In this document: positions 1-8,126 of the stretch, one piece after another | Numbering within the stretch: position 1 is the first letter of the stretch | How the letters are laid out: every line of letters begins with the position of its first letter | Assembly: GCA_019420945.1 (NCBI GenBank) | Contig: JAHZGF010000032.1 | Coordinates: forward strand, 1 to 16,343 | Reading direction: 5' to 3' | DNA: 16,343 bases | Origin: Clostridiales bacterium | GTDB lineage: Bacteria; Bacillota; Clostridia; Oscillospirales; Oscillospiraceae | Position numbers and translations under genes: made by a program | Notes under the pieces: generated by a model | The model's input: the letters and a program-made list of their open reading frames with translations, nothing else | Database searches by the model: none | Told to the model about the DNA's origin: nothing

Positions 1-1
1 C

Positions 2-58
2 GAGGGCACTTCCGAGGTCCAGCGCATGGTCATCTCCAGCCACCTGGGCGTTAAGTAA
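2..58 (+). CDS. Acyl-CoA dehydrogenase, C-terminal end (partial)
   Basis: The window opens inside a reading frame that ends in TAA at 56-58. The visible residues include EGTSEVQRMVIS followed by a short tail. This matches the conserved C-terminus of acyl-CoA dehydrogenases (EGTSEIQR-type motif), which contributes to the FAD/substrate region of these flavoproteins. It lies 20 bp upstream of etfB in the same direction, the usual order in clostridial butyryl-CoA dehydrogenase operons (bcd-etfB-etfA). It is therefore probably the dehydrogenase partner of the ETF below, but only 18 codons are visible, so its substrate cannot be stated. Confidence 0.8.
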   Translation, partial: EGTSEVQRMVISSHLGVK

Positions 59-78
59 TTGAGGAGGTAAAAGGTAAA

Positions 79-879
79 ATGAAAATTCTTGTTACTGTGA
101 AGCAGGTTCCCGATACCTCCGGTAAGGTGGCAGTGAACCCCGACGGCACCCTGGATCGTGCCTCCATGCAGACCATCATCAACCCCGACGACCTGAACGC
201 CGTGGAAGCCGCCCTGTCCCTGAAGGACCAGCTGGGCTGCAAGGTCATCGCGTTCACCATGGGTCCCCCTCCCGCAGAAGGCATGCTGCGTGAGCTGATG
301 GCCATGGGCGTGGACGAGGGCGTCCTGATCACCGCCCGTGAGTTCGGCGGCTCCGACACCTACGCCACCTCCCAGATCATCGCCGCCGGTATCGACACCT
401 ACGGCGTGGAAGAGGACGACATCATCCTGGCCGGCCGTCAGGCCATCGACGGCGATACCGCCCAGGTTGGCCCCCAGATCGCCGAGAAGCTGCACCTGCC
501 CCAGGTGACCTACGCCGGCGAGATCAAGAAGGACGGCAACACCCTGACCGTCAAGCGCATGCTGGAGGACGGCTACATGACCGTGAAGGTCAAGACCCCC
601 TGCATGATCACCTGCATCAAGGAGCTGAATCAGCCCCGTTACCTGTCCGTGGGCGGCGCTTTCGAAGCCTACAGCAAGCCCCTGGTCACCATGACCTATG
701 AGACTCTGAAGGATCATCCCCTGATCGACAAGAGCACCATCGGCCTGGCGGGTTCTCCCACCAACATTCTGACCTCCTTTACGCCTCCCCAGAAGGGCGC
801 CGGCATGATGCTCGAGGGCGCCGGTAAGGAGACTACCGACAAGCTGGCCGGCATCCTGGCCGCCAAGCACATCATCTGA
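79..879 (+). CDS. etfB: Electron transfer flavoprotein subunit beta
   Basis: A complete 266-residue protein, the usual length for EtfB. The start is MKILVTVKQVPDT, a typical EtfB N-terminus, with a strong ribosome binding site (GAGGAGGT, 61-68) 10 bp before the ATG. The segment GRQAIDGDTAQVGPQIAE (about residues 119-136) is the conserved nucleotide/flavin-binding stretch of the family. EtfB pairs with EtfA to move electrons between acyl-CoA dehydrogenases and other carriers. In clostridia the Bcd-EtfAB complex bifurcates electrons from NADH to crotonyl-CoA and ferredoxin. Bifurcation here is inferred from the gene order and the expected host, not proven by a single residue. It is probably co-transcribed with the dehydrogenase upstream and etfA 16 bp downstream. 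Confidence 0.95.
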   Translation: MKILVTVKQVPDTSGKVAVNPDGTLDRASMQTIINPDDLNAVEAALSLKDQLGCKVIAFTMGPPPAEGMLRELMAMGVDEGVLITAREFGGSDTYATSQIIAAGIDTYGVEEDDIILAGRQAIDGDTAQVGPQIAEKLHLPQVTYAGEIKKDGNTLTVKRMLEDGYMTVKVKTPCMITCIKELNQPRYLSVGGAFEAYSKPLVTMTYETLKDHPLIDKSTIGLAGSPTNILTSFTPPQKGAGMMLEGAGKETTDKLAGILAAKHII

Positions 880-895
880 GGAAGGAGATAAGAAA

Positions 896-2017
896 ATGGC
901 TTTTAATAGTGCTGATACCGCTGCCTTCAAAAACGTATGGGTTTTCTGCGAGCAGCGTCAGGGCGTGATGATGCCCACCACCTTTGAACTGATCTCCGAG
1001 GGCCGGAAGCTGGCCGACGAGCTGGGCGTTGAGCTGTGCGGCATTCTGCTGGGCGACAACGTGGACGGCATCGCCGCTGAGCTGGGCGAATACGGCGCGG
1101 ATAAGGTTTATGTGTACAACTCCCCCCTGCTGAAGGACTTCACCACCGACGCCTATACCAAGGTGATCGTGGAAGCCGTGGAGGAGATCAAGCCCGAGGT
1201 GCTGCTGTTCGGCGCCTCCAACATCGGCCGTGATCTGGCTCCCCGCTGCGCCGCCCGTCTGCACACCGGTCTGTGCGCCGACTGCACCCACCTGGACATC
1301 GACCTGCCCAACTATAAGAACTTCCTGAAGGAAGCCTCCACTCTGCCCGAGGACCGCATCAACAAACTGGGCACCGTGATGATCAACCGGGAGCCCCATC
1401 CCGTGGATCGCGACCTGAAGATGACCCGTCCCGCTTTCGGCGGTCACCTGATGGCCTCCATCATCTGCCCCCGCTTCCGCCCCGCCATGGCCACCGTTCG
1501 TCCCGGCGTTATGAAGAAGCGCCTGTGCAAGAAGAACGTGGAGATCCTGCACCCCGCCTTCGCTCTGGAGGCTTCCGACATCCACACCGAGGTGGTGGAG
1601 ACCGTGAAGGCCGCCAAGAAGCTGGTGGACCTGATCGGTGCGGACTTCATCGTGTCCGTGGGCCGCGGCATTTCCAAGGACGTGGAAGGCGGCATCAAGC
1701 TGGCCGAGGAGCTGGCCGAGGTTCTGGGCGGCGTCGTGGGTTCCTCCCGCGCCTGCGTGGACGCCGGCTGGATCAGCGCTGACCACCAGGTCGGCCAGAC
1801 CGGCAAGACCGTGCATCCCAAGGTCTACATCGCTCTGGGTATCTCCGGTGCCATCCAGCACAAGGCCGGTATGCAGGATTCCGAGTGCATCATCGCCGTG
1901 AACAAGAACGAGTCCGCTCCCATCTTCGAGGTGGCGGACTACGGCATCGTGGGCGACCTGTTCAAGGTCGTTCCCGAGCTGATCGAGTCCATCAAGGCTC
2001 AGAAGGCCGCCAAGTAA
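896..2017 (+). CDS. etfA: Electron transfer flavoprotein subunit alpha
   Basis: A complete 373-residue EtfA. The ATG at 896 follows GGAAGGAGAT with good spacing and lies 16 bp after etfB. The N-terminal half is the ETF domain, with a stretch LLFGASNIGRDLAPRCAARL typical of the family. The C-terminal half is the FAD-binding ETF_alpha domain, recognisable from SVGRGISKD, GSSRACVDAGWI, HQVGQTGKTVHP and IALGISGAIQH (about residues 252-325), then NKNESAPIFEVADYGIVGD near the end. These contact the FAD that shuttles electrons. With EtfB and the dehydrogenase it forms a cytoplasmic electron-transfer complex, probably for crotonyl-CoA reduction. No ferredoxin-like N-terminal extension is seen. The operon ends at the terminator directly downstream. 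Confidence 0.96.
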   Translation: MAFNSADTAAFKNVWVFCEQRQGVMMPTTFELISEGRKLADELGVELCGILLGDNVDGIAAELGEYGADKVYVYNSPLLKDFTTDAYTKVIVEAVEEIKPEVLLFGASNIGRDLAPRCAARLHTGLCADCTHLDIDLPNYKNFLKEASTLPEDRINKLGTVMINREPHPVDRDLKMTRPAFGGHLMASIICPRFRPAMATVRPGVMKKRLCKKNVEILHPAFALEASDIHTEVVETVKAAKKLVDLIGADFIVSVGRGISKDVEGGIKLAEELAEVLGGVVGSSRACVDAGWISADHQVGQTGKTVHPKVYIALGISGAIQHKAGMQDSECIIAVNKNESAPIFEVADYGIVGDLFKVVPELIESIKAQKAAK

Positions 2018-2040
2018 ACTTGTTTTACGTCAAATAAAAG

Positions 2041-2072
2041 AGAGGCTGTCCCGCCCGGGACAGCCTCTTTTT
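2041..2072 (+). terminator. Rho-independent terminator after etfA
   Basis: A perfect 12-bp stem (AGAGGCTGTCCC at 2041-2052, GGGACAGCCTCT at 2057-2068) with a GCCC loop, ending in a run of T (2068-2072). Upstream A residues extend the pairing with the T run, so it may also work in the opposite direction. It closes the acyl-CoA dehydrogenase-etfBA operon. Confidence 0.93.
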
Positions 2073-2217
2073 ACACGTGGGAAGCACTTGTACAGACTCC
2101 GGAATGCCCAAGTAAAAATGTGTGAATACGTTGTTAATTCCATGTAAATGTCGTGCAATTTACAGAAAACTGGCTTCTGCTTGTGACATTTTTGTGAAAC
2201 TGTATAAGGCGCTGGGG

Positions 2218-2246
2218 TTGACTTTCCCGAGTGGGGAGGCTACAAT
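2218..2246 (+). promoter_or_regulatory. Sigma-A type promoter for the ArsB/NhaD-family permease
   Basis: TTGACT (2218-2223) and TACAAT (2241-2246) are separated by exactly 17 bp, close to the consensus for the housekeeping sigma factor. Transcription would start near 2253, about 40 bp before the ATG at 2293. The stretch 2073-2217 upstream is AT-rich and shows no convincing gene. Confidence 0.75.
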
Positions 2247-2292
2247 ACCATACGGTTCAAAGATCATTTCTGAAGAAAGGGGAGGAGCCATC

Positions 2293-3651
2293 ATGGAGAA
2301 AATTTTGGCGGTTGCCATTTTTGTTGTGATGTTTGCCCTCATCATCTGGGACCGGTTTCCTCGTCAGTGGGTAACGCTGGGCAGCGGAGCTCTGGTGCTG
2401 GTACTGGTGTTCGGCCTGTGCATGCATGACGGAGGGGCCATCTGGGAGACGCTGAACCTCAGCTGCTTTATCCAGAAGGGCTTCTGGGTGGGCTCGTCCG
2501 AGTCCAATACCGGTATCAACTGGTCCACCATTGTGTTCATTGCCGGTATGATGGTGATGGTGGAGGGCATGGGCCATGCGGGAATTTTCCAGTGGCTGTG
2601 CCTAAAAATCGCGAAGCTGGTGCATTACCGGACGGTGCCGCTGCTGATCTGCTTTATGGTGATGTCGGCGCTTCTGGCCATGTTCATCGACAGCATCACT
2701 GTGATCCTGTTCCTGGCCGCCGTGACGGCGGAGCTGGCCAAGACGCTGTATTTTGACCCGGTGCCTATGATCCTGGCGGAGATTTTCTGCGCCAACCTGG
2801 GCGGCTCGGCTACTATGTGCGGCGACCCCCCCAACATCATCATCGGCACCTCCCTGGGGCTGAGCTTCTTCGACTTCCTGGGCAACACCGGCGTTATCGC
2901 GGCGGTGTGTCTGGTGTTCACGGTGGTGTACTTCTTCCTGTGCTTCCGGAAGCCCCTGGCCCAGAGCGAGAAGAATCGCCCGGCAGACGTGGTGTACCCC
3001 GACGCAGCGTCGGCGGTGACCAACCGGGCGGGGTTCTATGGCTGCGGATCGTCCTTCTTAGTGGTGGTGGTCCTGCTGATCACCCACGCCCAGACGGAGC
3101 TGACGGTGGCCGCCATCGGGTGCATCGCCGCGGCTCTGATGAGCCTGGTGACGCTGCTGACCAGCGGCCGGAAGGCGGCTGCGGGACTGTTTGCCCGGGT
3201 GGACTACAAGACCCTGCTGTTCTTCACGGGCCTGTTCGTGGTGGTGACCGGGCTGGAGCGCACCGGCTGCCTGGCCGTGCTGGCAGACTGCATTGCCAGG
3301 CTCAGCGGCGGCAAGGCCGTGGTGATGGTGGCCATCATCCTGTGGGTGTCCGCCGTGGCCAGCGCCTTTGTGGACAACATCCCCTTTGCCGCCACCATGG
3401 TGCCGGTGATCCAGGCCATGGCCCAGACCCAGGGCGTGGACCTGCATGTGCTGGCCTGGGCGCTGTCCATGGGCACGGACCTGGGCGGCAGCGCCACGCC
3501 CATCGGCGCCTCCGCCAATGTGGTGGGCACGTCCGTGGCCGCCAAGAACGGCCATCCCGTCACCTGGGGCAAGTATTGCCGCTACTGCGCGCCGGCCACC
3601 ATCATGGTGATGGCGGTGTCCATGGTGTGCATTGTGGTGCGGTACATGTGA
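2293..3651 (+). CDS. ArsB/NhaD-superfamily (SLC13-like) permease
   Basis: A 452-residue integral membrane protein. I chose ATG 2293 because it follows GAAAGGGGAGGAG and a promoter, and gives a hydrophobic first helix. The open frame runs further upstream to 2122, but that stretch holds the promoter. The protein has two pseudo-symmetrical halves: FIDSITVIL (about 131-139) then NLGGSATMCGDPPNIIIGTS (168-187), and FVDNIPFAA (359-367) then DLGGSATPIGASANVVGTS (396-414). Paired GGSAT/GDPPN and GASANVV motifs are the hallmark of ion transporters such as ArsB, NhaD and CitM. About eleven or twelve membrane segments are visible. The substrate (arsenite, Na+/H+ exchange or a carboxylate) cannot be told from sequence. 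No arsR, arsC or arsA is nearby, which argues weakly against arsenic. It appears to be a single-gene transcription unit. Confidence 0.85.
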   Translation: MEKILAVAIFVVMFALIIWDRFPRQWVTLGSGALVLVLVFGLCMHDGGAIWETLNLSCFIQKGFWVGSSESNTGINWSTIVFIAGMMVMVEGMGHAGIFQWLCLKIAKLVHYRTVPLLICFMVMSALLAMFIDSITVILFLAAVTAELAKTLYFDPVPMILAEIFCANLGGSATMCGDPPNIIIGTSLGLSFFDFLGNTGVIAAVCLVFTVVYFFLCFRKPLAQSEKNRPADVVYPDAASAVTNRAGFYGCGSSFLVVVVLLITHAQTELTVAAIGCIAAALMSLVTLLTSGRKAAAGLFARVDYKTLLFFTGLFVVVTGLERTGCLAVLADCIARLSGGKAVVMVAIILWVSAVASAFVDNIPFAATMVPVIQAMAQTQGVDLHVLAWALSMGTDLGGSATPIGASANVVGTSVAAKNGHPVTWGKYCRYCAPATIMVMAVSMVCIVVRYM

Positions 3652-3685
3652 ATCAAAACCTCCGACTTAGCCGGAGGTTTTGATT
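3651..3685. terminator. Bidirectional terminator between converging genes
   Basis: A 14-bp perfect stem (AATCAAAACCTCCG at 3651-3664, CGGAGGTTTTGATT at 3672-3685) around a 7-nt loop. Read on either strand, a GC-rich core is followed by TTTTGATT, so it can stop both the permease transcript (+) and the ABC operon (-) that ends at 3693. It begins on the last base of the permease stop codon. Confidence 0.88.
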
Positions 3686-3692
3686 ATACAGA

Positions 3693-5957
3693 TCAGACCC
3701 TGGGCCTGCGCCGCACGCACAGAAGGGGGCAGACTACCAGCAGAGCCAGGGGAATGAAATAGACGAACAAGGAGCAGGTAACAGGCGTCCACAGGCGGGC
3801 CAGGGACAGGATGCCTGCCGCGCGCACTCCCACCAGCTCCAGGGCCGCCGGGCCCACCAGGCCGGCGCAGCATACCACCACGGCAGCGTTCACCGTCCGG
3901 CACAGGCTCGACAGCAGGCACCCGGTCATGGCGGCAGCCAGCAGCACCAGCAGCCGCAGCAACAGGCATCCGGCCAGCCACTGGCCCACAGTGCAGTCTG
4001 CGGCCAGGTCTGCAAAATAGGTCACACTGCGCAGCGGGGCGGACAGGGCCGTCAGGCCGCCGTAATACGACGAAACCTGGTACACCTGCCGCAGGGTCAG
4101 AGTCAACCATACCGCCGCCGCCAGCAGGGCAGACAGGGCCAGCTTGCAGCGAGGCTCCCGGCGGCGGCCCCGGGGCGTGGTCTGCAGCAGCGGCAGCATT
4201 CGCTGCTGCCGCTCTCCGGCGAAGGTGCCTGCCGTCAGCAGCGCCACTGTCAGCAGTGCCGCCATGGACGGAATGCGCTGACTGCCGCCCACATCGCCGC
4301 CGCACAGGGTAAACATGGGCGCAGGATTCAGCACCCACAGGCCGGTATCCTGCTTTTCCAGGGCCTCGGCCTCCACGGCGGACAGGGCCGCCAGCTGGGT
4401 GGATCGGATCTCGGACTCCGGCCAGCCTTCCACCTCCGCTATGCGGGCCCGGATGGCCCGGAGGGTGTCCTCCGTGGCAGGGCCCTGGAACTCATTCTGG
4501 AAGGCGGCGGTATCTGTGTCGTACAGGGACACGTCCGCCGTAGGAGCTGCGGCTGCCCGGAAGCACCAAAGAGCAAAGACCAGCAGCACCAGCAGTCCCT
4601 TATGATACCATAGGATTTTCTTGAACTCGAACCCCGTCAGGGTCAGCCGGCCGGAGGCCCGGGAAAACACGGGACGCAGCCGGGCCGCCAGACGCTGGAA
4701 CAGGTTAGCTCCGGCTATGGGCCGGTGATGTCCGGCATAGACCACGGCTCCTGCCGCAGCCAGCACTAAAAGCACCGGCAGAAGGGCGGTACACAGCATG
4801 GCTCCGTTTACCGCCCGACCCAGCAGGTTGATATTCAGATAGTGCAGAAACGTCTTTTCCATGCCGACGAAGGAAAACACGTTGATGTACCGAAGGGCCA
4901 CGATGGCATAGCTGTCCGGCACAAAGGCGAACAGACTGTATTCCACCGCCAGAAATGCGGCGGCGGCCACCATAGCCGTCTGCAAATGGTGGATCAGCTG
5001 AAGAATCAGCCACAGCAGCAGTCCCATCAGCCACATACCAAGAGCTTTTAGCAGGCAATACGCCCAAAGCACCTGGCGGAGAGTCAGCGGGTACGGGAAA
5101 TTCTGAAAAATTTCGCTGGACTGGGCGGCGGCGGACAGGTCGCCCAGCCCGCCGTACAGCAGACTGTCGGTGACAAGGCCCGTCAGCATCAGAAGGGTTG
5201 TGCCCAATGCGGCGGAAAGGCCCAGAATCCCCACCCGGCGCAGGGCCAGCCATGTCCGGCCTCGGGGGCTGCCAAACACCAGGTAGCGCAGACTGCTGCG
5301 GCGCTCCTCCGTCAGCCGCAGTACCGTTACCAGCATCCACAGCAGAATGCACACGGACACCACACTGTCCTGCAGGAAATTCTCCAGTCCGGCAGTCTCC
5401 GTCAGGGTCAGGGACACATCGGCGCTGCGGGGAAAGTCCCGGTCCGTTTTCTTCACGTTTTCCGCATGGAATTTTCCGGCGCTGCTGTCCATGAAAATGG
5501 ACAGGGTGGGCATATTGGCGGCGTTTTCGTGGATGGTATCCAGATATCCGGGATACGACGCCAGGTAGTCCAGCTGCTGCCGGAGGGTCTGCTGGGCCTG
5601 CTGCCGGGCGGTAAATTCCACCTGGGCCTGGTCACTGAGATCATATGCCATGGCCGCTGTCTCATAATCATCGCCCAGCACCTGCCGGGCCTGGTCCCGG
5701 TATAGCTCCAGCAGGTCCGGGTCATCCGTGCTGCGCCAGAGCAGGGCCGTCATATAGCGGCGGCTCTCCGCCTCCATCTGGGACAGGGCGGCGGACGGGT
5801 CCGGGCTGGCTGCCAGCTGAGCTGCGGTCTGCCGATAGGCGGCGGCAAAGCCGGGGGCGTTGTGATGGTCCACCCGATGGAAAAACACCACCGCCGCCAT
5901 CAGCACCAGCAGCCATAGCAGACTCCTGCGGGAGAAAACACGCCTGCACTCACGCAT
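3693..5957 (-). CDS. Large ABC transporter permease with two ABC-2-like halves
   Basis: A 754-residue membrane protein. I placed the start at ATG 5957 (MRECRRVFSRRS), which overlaps the ATPase stop as ATGCGTGA, a coupling arrangement. The open frame continues to 6200 but only as a shadow of the ATPase. Residues about 12-25 form a membrane helix followed by a large, probably extracytoplasmic domain (about 26-190), then several helices. The pattern repeats near residue 445 with KKILWYHKGLLVLLVFALW, a second external segment of about 100 residues, and more helices. Matching cytoplasmic loops, TEERRSSLRYLVFGSPRGR and AGERQQRMLPLLQTTPRGR, support an internal duplication: ABC-2 permeases are usually half this size. 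It would pair with the ATPase upstream and the lipoprotein. Substrate is unknown; export of a peptide or drug, or a stress-sensing role, are possibilities. Confidence 0.82.
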   Translation of the reverse strand: MRECRRVFSRRSLLWLLVLMAAVVFFHRVDHHNAPGFAAAYRQTAAQLAASPDPSAALSQMEAESRRYMTALLWRSTDDPDLLELYRDQARQVLGDDYETAAMAYDLSDQAQVEFTARQQAQQTLRQQLDYLASYPGYLDTIHENAANMPTLSIFMDSSAGKFHAENVKKTDRDFPRSADVSLTLTETAGLENFLQDSVVSVCILLWMLVTVLRLTEERRSSLRYLVFGSPRGRTWLALRRVGILGLSAALGTTLLMLTGLVTDSLLYGGLGDLSAAAQSSEIFQNFPYPLTLRQVLWAYCLLKALGMWLMGLLLWLILQLIHHLQTAMVAAAAFLAVEYSLFAFVPDSYAIVALRYINVFSFVGMEKTFLHYLNINLLGRAVNGAMLCTALLPVLLVLAAAGAVVYAGHHRPIAGANLFQRLAARLRPVFSRASGRLTLTGFEFKKILWYHKGLLVLLVFALWCFRAAAAPTADVSLYDTDTAAFQNEFQGPATEDTLRAIRARIAEVEGWPESEIRSTQLAALSAVEAEALEKQDTGLWVLNPAPMFTLCGGDVGGSQRIPSMAALLTVALLTAGTFAGERQQRMLPLLQTTPRGRRREPRCKLALSALLAAAVWLTLTLRQVYQVSSYYGGLTALSAPLRSVTYFADLAADCTVGQWLAGCLLLRLLVLLAAAMTGCLLSSLCRTVNAAVVVCCAGLVGPAALELVGVRAAGILSLARLWTPVTCSLFVYFIPLALLVVCPLLCVRRRPRV

Positions 5958-6669
5958 GGGGGTGCAGCCGCCGGATATAGGCGTCCTCCAGGTTGGCCGC
6001 GCCGCAGCCGCGGATAAATTCCTCCACCGGGGCGTCCGCCAGCAGGACGCCATGGTGCAGCAGTAAAATTTCACTGGCGATGGATTCCACGTCGCCGGTG
6101 ATGTGGGTGGTGATAAGGACGATTTTGTCCCGGCCCAGCTGCCGGATATATTCCCGCAGGCGCACCCGCTCCTCCGGGTCCAGCCCGGCGGTGGGTTCAT
6201 CCAGCAGCAGGACCTTGGGCGCGCCCAGCAGGGCCTGGGCCAGCATCACCCGCTGGCGCATACCGCCGGAAAAGCCGCCAACCCGGCGGTGGGCCGCGTC
6301 CCACAGATTCACCACCTGCAGCAGCTCCCGAAGCTGCTCCCGGGCGGCCCGGGGCCGCAGTCCCTTCAGCTGGGCTATGTACAGCAGAAATTCCCAGGCG
6401 GTCATGTCGTCGTACATCCCCTGGCTCTGGGGCATGAAGCCCAGCACCTGCCGGAACGCCGGTCCCATGGACAGAATATCCGTCCCGTCGAAGGCGATGG
6501 TCCCCGTCTGGCGGGGCAGCAGGTCGCAGATCAGGTGGATGAGGGTGCTTTTCCCCGCACCGTTGGGGCCCAGCAGGGCCGTGATGCCGGGGGCAAAGGT
6601 GTGGGTAAAGCCCGTCAGGGCTTTCTTGTCCCCGTAGGAATGGGACAGGGCGTGAATGGTCAGTTCCAT
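5950..6669 (-). CDS. ABC transporter ATP-binding protein
   Basis: A complete 239-residue ABC ATPase of normal length. All motifs are present in order: Walker A GPNGAGKST (about 34-42), a Q-loop glutamine in GFMPQSQ, signature FSGGMRQRV, Walker B VLLLDEPTAGLDP, and the switch histidine in ITTH. The protein is cytoplasmic and hydrolyses ATP to drive the membrane partner. The ATG at 6669 lies 1 bp after the lipoprotein stop, and the 3' end overlaps the permease start by 8 bp, so the three genes form one tightly coupled operon. The DxxSGGMRQR type and pairing with a separate ABC-2-like permease fit exporter-like systems, but the substrate is not evident. Confidence 0.95.
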   Translation of the reverse strand: MELTIHALSHSYGDKKALTGFTHTFAPGITALLGPNGAGKSTLIHLICDLLPRQTGTIAFDGTDILSMGPAFRQVLGFMPQSQGMYDDMTAWEFLLYIAQLKGLRPRAAREQLRELLQVVNLWDAAHRRVGGFSGGMRQRVMLAQALLGAPKVLLLDEPTAGLDPEERVRLREYIRQLGRDKIVLITTHITGDVESIASEILLLHHGVLLADAPVEEFIRGCGAANLEDAYIRRLHPHA

Positions 6670-6670
6670 A

Positions 6671-7807
6671 TTATCCGTGGCTCCTTGCCGTGGGGTCCAC
6701 CAGCTGGATCAGCTCCAGACGGTCCAGGTGATGGGGGTCGATGTAGTGGGTGATGGTCCCGCCGTCGGCGGAGAGGTAAATGGCATTGGCGGTGGTATAT
6801 TCCAGGAAGGGGAAGTATAGCCCTATCCGTTCTTGCTCAACCTTCCCCAGAAGCTGGTAATCCCGGTCCAGGGCCCAAAGGGTGCGCTGCGTGAATTCCT
6901 TGGGGTCCGAGGTGCGCATGAAGATATAGTCCTTGGTGTAGCTTACCTCTGCGCAGTAGACATCCATGGGAAATTTTACGGACTCCTGATTGGTGGCTTT
7001 GTCGTATTCACAGAGTCCTGCACCGGCGCGAAAATAGTGCAGCACTCCATCCAGATTCACGATCTGACTGCTCATCTCATCCCAGTCCTCAAATACCCGC
7101 TCGATGCGCCCAGTTTCCAGATTGCCCTCGGCATAGGCGCGCTTTTCGGCGTTTGCCTGGGGCAGGGGAAAGTAGAGGTACCCGTTGCTGACAGACACAT
7201 CCTCCGATGGCCACTCTGTGTGAAGCGGGATATCCTCCTGAAACAGCCGTGTGGTCTCCCCGGTTTCCAGCTGGATCTTGTAAACCGGCAACGCATAGTC
7301 CGGATTCGATGTGGAGGGGAATGCCAGGAAGATGAGATAGCCGTTGTCAAAGAAGTAGCTGCCGCCGCCGCTGGAACCGCCGCTGAGATCATACTGCTTG
7401 GGCAGTTGGGTGATGACCCGGTGGTTGGTGCCGTCCATGTCCATCTGGATCAGCTCAAACTGATCCTGAAGCGTGACACCGTAAAGATGGCCGTTGTAAT
7501 ATCCGAAGGCCACCTCCAAAAACGCATTGCAGTCTGCGCTGGCGTGGCCGCAGTTGGGCTTATTGCACAGGACGTGGAATTCGTGGCTGCCGGGCTCGGC
7601 AAAGTGGATCAATCCGTCTCCCGACGGGTTCATGTAGTAGTTGCCTTTCTCCGTCTCCACGAAAAATCCGTCTCTGTCCTGATACCGGTATTCCCCTGGC
7701 TGGAATTCAAAGTCTGCGGCGGTGGGGGCGGCGGGTTTTGCGGCGCAGGCGGTGAGGGAGAGGGCGAGGGCCAGAAGCATTAAGGGGAGGAGAAGGCGTC
7801 GTTTCAT
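6671..7807 (-). CDS. Secreted lipoprotein, probable beta-propeller, in ABC operon
   Basis: A 378-residue protein. ATG 7807 is preceded by AAAGGAG (7817-7823) and a consensus promoter, and gives a lipoprotein signal: MKRRLLLPLMLLALALSL then TACAA, with lipidation expected on the cysteine at about residue 21. The mature part has repeated aromatic/acidic segments such as NGHLYGV, DNGYLIFL and SNGYLYFP, which suggest a propeller fold of the kind annotated DUF5050-like in clostridia; I infer this and cannot confirm it. A cysteine cluster, CNKPNCGHASADC, lies at about residue 85. It is likely anchored outside the membrane and may sense or deliver a ligand for the ABC transporter encoded directly after it. 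The open frame extends further upstream but only through the promoter and a related gene stump. Confidence 0.8.
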   Translation of the reverse strand: MKRRLLLPLMLLALALSLTACAAKPAAPTAADFEFQPGEYRYQDRDGFFVETEKGNYYMNPSGDGLIHFAEPGSHEFHVLCNKPNCGHASADCNAFLEVAFGYYNGHLYGVTLQDQFELIQMDMDGTNHRVITQLPKQYDLSGGSSGGGSYFFDNGYLIFLAFPSTSNPDYALPVYKIQLETGETTRLFQEDIPLHTEWPSEDVSVSNGYLYFPLPQANAEKRAYAEGNLETGRIERVFEDWDEMSSQIVNLDGVLHYFRAGAGLCEYDKATNQESVKFPMDVYCAEVSYTKDYIFMRTSDPKEFTQRTLWALDRDYQLLGKVEQERIGLYFPFLEYTTANAIYLSADGGTITHYIDPHHLDRLELIQLVDPTARSHG

Positions 7808-7838
7808 AAGAAGATCTCCTTTCTGCGGCGGGCGATAT

Positions 7839-7872
7839 CGGATAAACCCATTATAGCAGATGGATTTATCCG
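7839..7872. promoter_or_regulatory. Inverted repeat straddling the -10 box, candidate operator
   Basis: CGGATAAA (7839-7846) and TTTATCCG (7865-7872) form a perfect 8-bp inverted repeat with an 18-bp gap. It lies around the -10 box of the lipoprotein-ABC promoter and covers the expected transcription start. The position is right for a dimeric repressor. No regulator gene lies next to the operon in this window, so the protein that binds is unknown. Confidence 0.5.
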
Positions 7873-7879
7873 GTGTCAA
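7850..7879 (-). promoter_or_regulatory. Consensus sigma-A promoter of the lipoprotein-ABC operon
   Basis: On the minus strand, TTGACA (7874-7879) and TATAAT (7850-7855) are both perfect consensus boxes, with an 18-bp spacer. Transcription would start near 7843, about 35 bp before the lipoprotein ATG. The strength of this promoter suggests that repression, rather than activation, controls the operon. Confidence 0.85.
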
Positions 7880-7886
7880 CTGTGAG

Positions 7887-8126
7887 TTAGCCGTGGACTC
7901 TGGCGTTGCTGGTATCCGGCATCGGAAGGAGCTCCAAATTGGACAGATTGCTGGTGTCAATATAGTGGGTGATCTTTCCGTTGAGCCGGAAATAGATGCT
8001 GTCTGCCGTGATGGCATACGGTTCGGGGGACCATGTACCGATTTTTTCCTGAGGGGCCTTTCCCAGCAGGTTATAGTCCCGGTCCAGCACCCAGAGCGTG
8101 CATTGCCCAAAGTCCGAGGAGTGGCT
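7887..8126 (-). pseudogene. C-terminal fragment of a second, paralogous lipoprotein gene
   Basis: The minus-strand frame ending at TAA 7887-7889 reads TLWVLDRDYNLLGK, then KITHYIDTSNLSNLELLPM and SNARVHG. It closely parallels the C-terminus of the neighbouring lipoprotein (TLWALDRDYQLLGK, THYIDPHHLDRLEL, TARSHG). Similarity continues back to SSDFGQC at about 8103-8120, after which an in-frame stop appears and the homology ends. Only about 75 residues of an expected 370 remain, with no start, signal peptide or ribosome binding site. I read it as the last part of a tandem duplicate cut off by the mobile-element junction at about 8115-8125. Confidence 0.85.

Noticed and set aside
872..1861. A 329-codon open frame antisense to etfA
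   Set aside because: It is rich in G, A, H, Q and L repeats typical of a GC-rich gene read on the wrong strand, and it fully overlaps a clear etfA.
2122..2292. An upstream extension of the ArsB/NhaD-family permease by 57 codons
   Set aside because: The extension would cross the sigma-A promoter and has no ribosome binding site; the ATG at 2293 has both a good site and a normal N-terminus.
5958..6200. An N-terminal extension of the ABC permease frame
   Set aside because: It overlaps the conserved 3' part of the ATPase gene and reads as out-of-frame translation; the ATGCGTGA overlap gives a natural start.
7808..8110. An N-terminal extension of the lipoprotein by about 100 codons
   Set aside because: The sequence covers the promoter and the paralogous stump in another frame, and the signal peptide lies at the downstream ATG.
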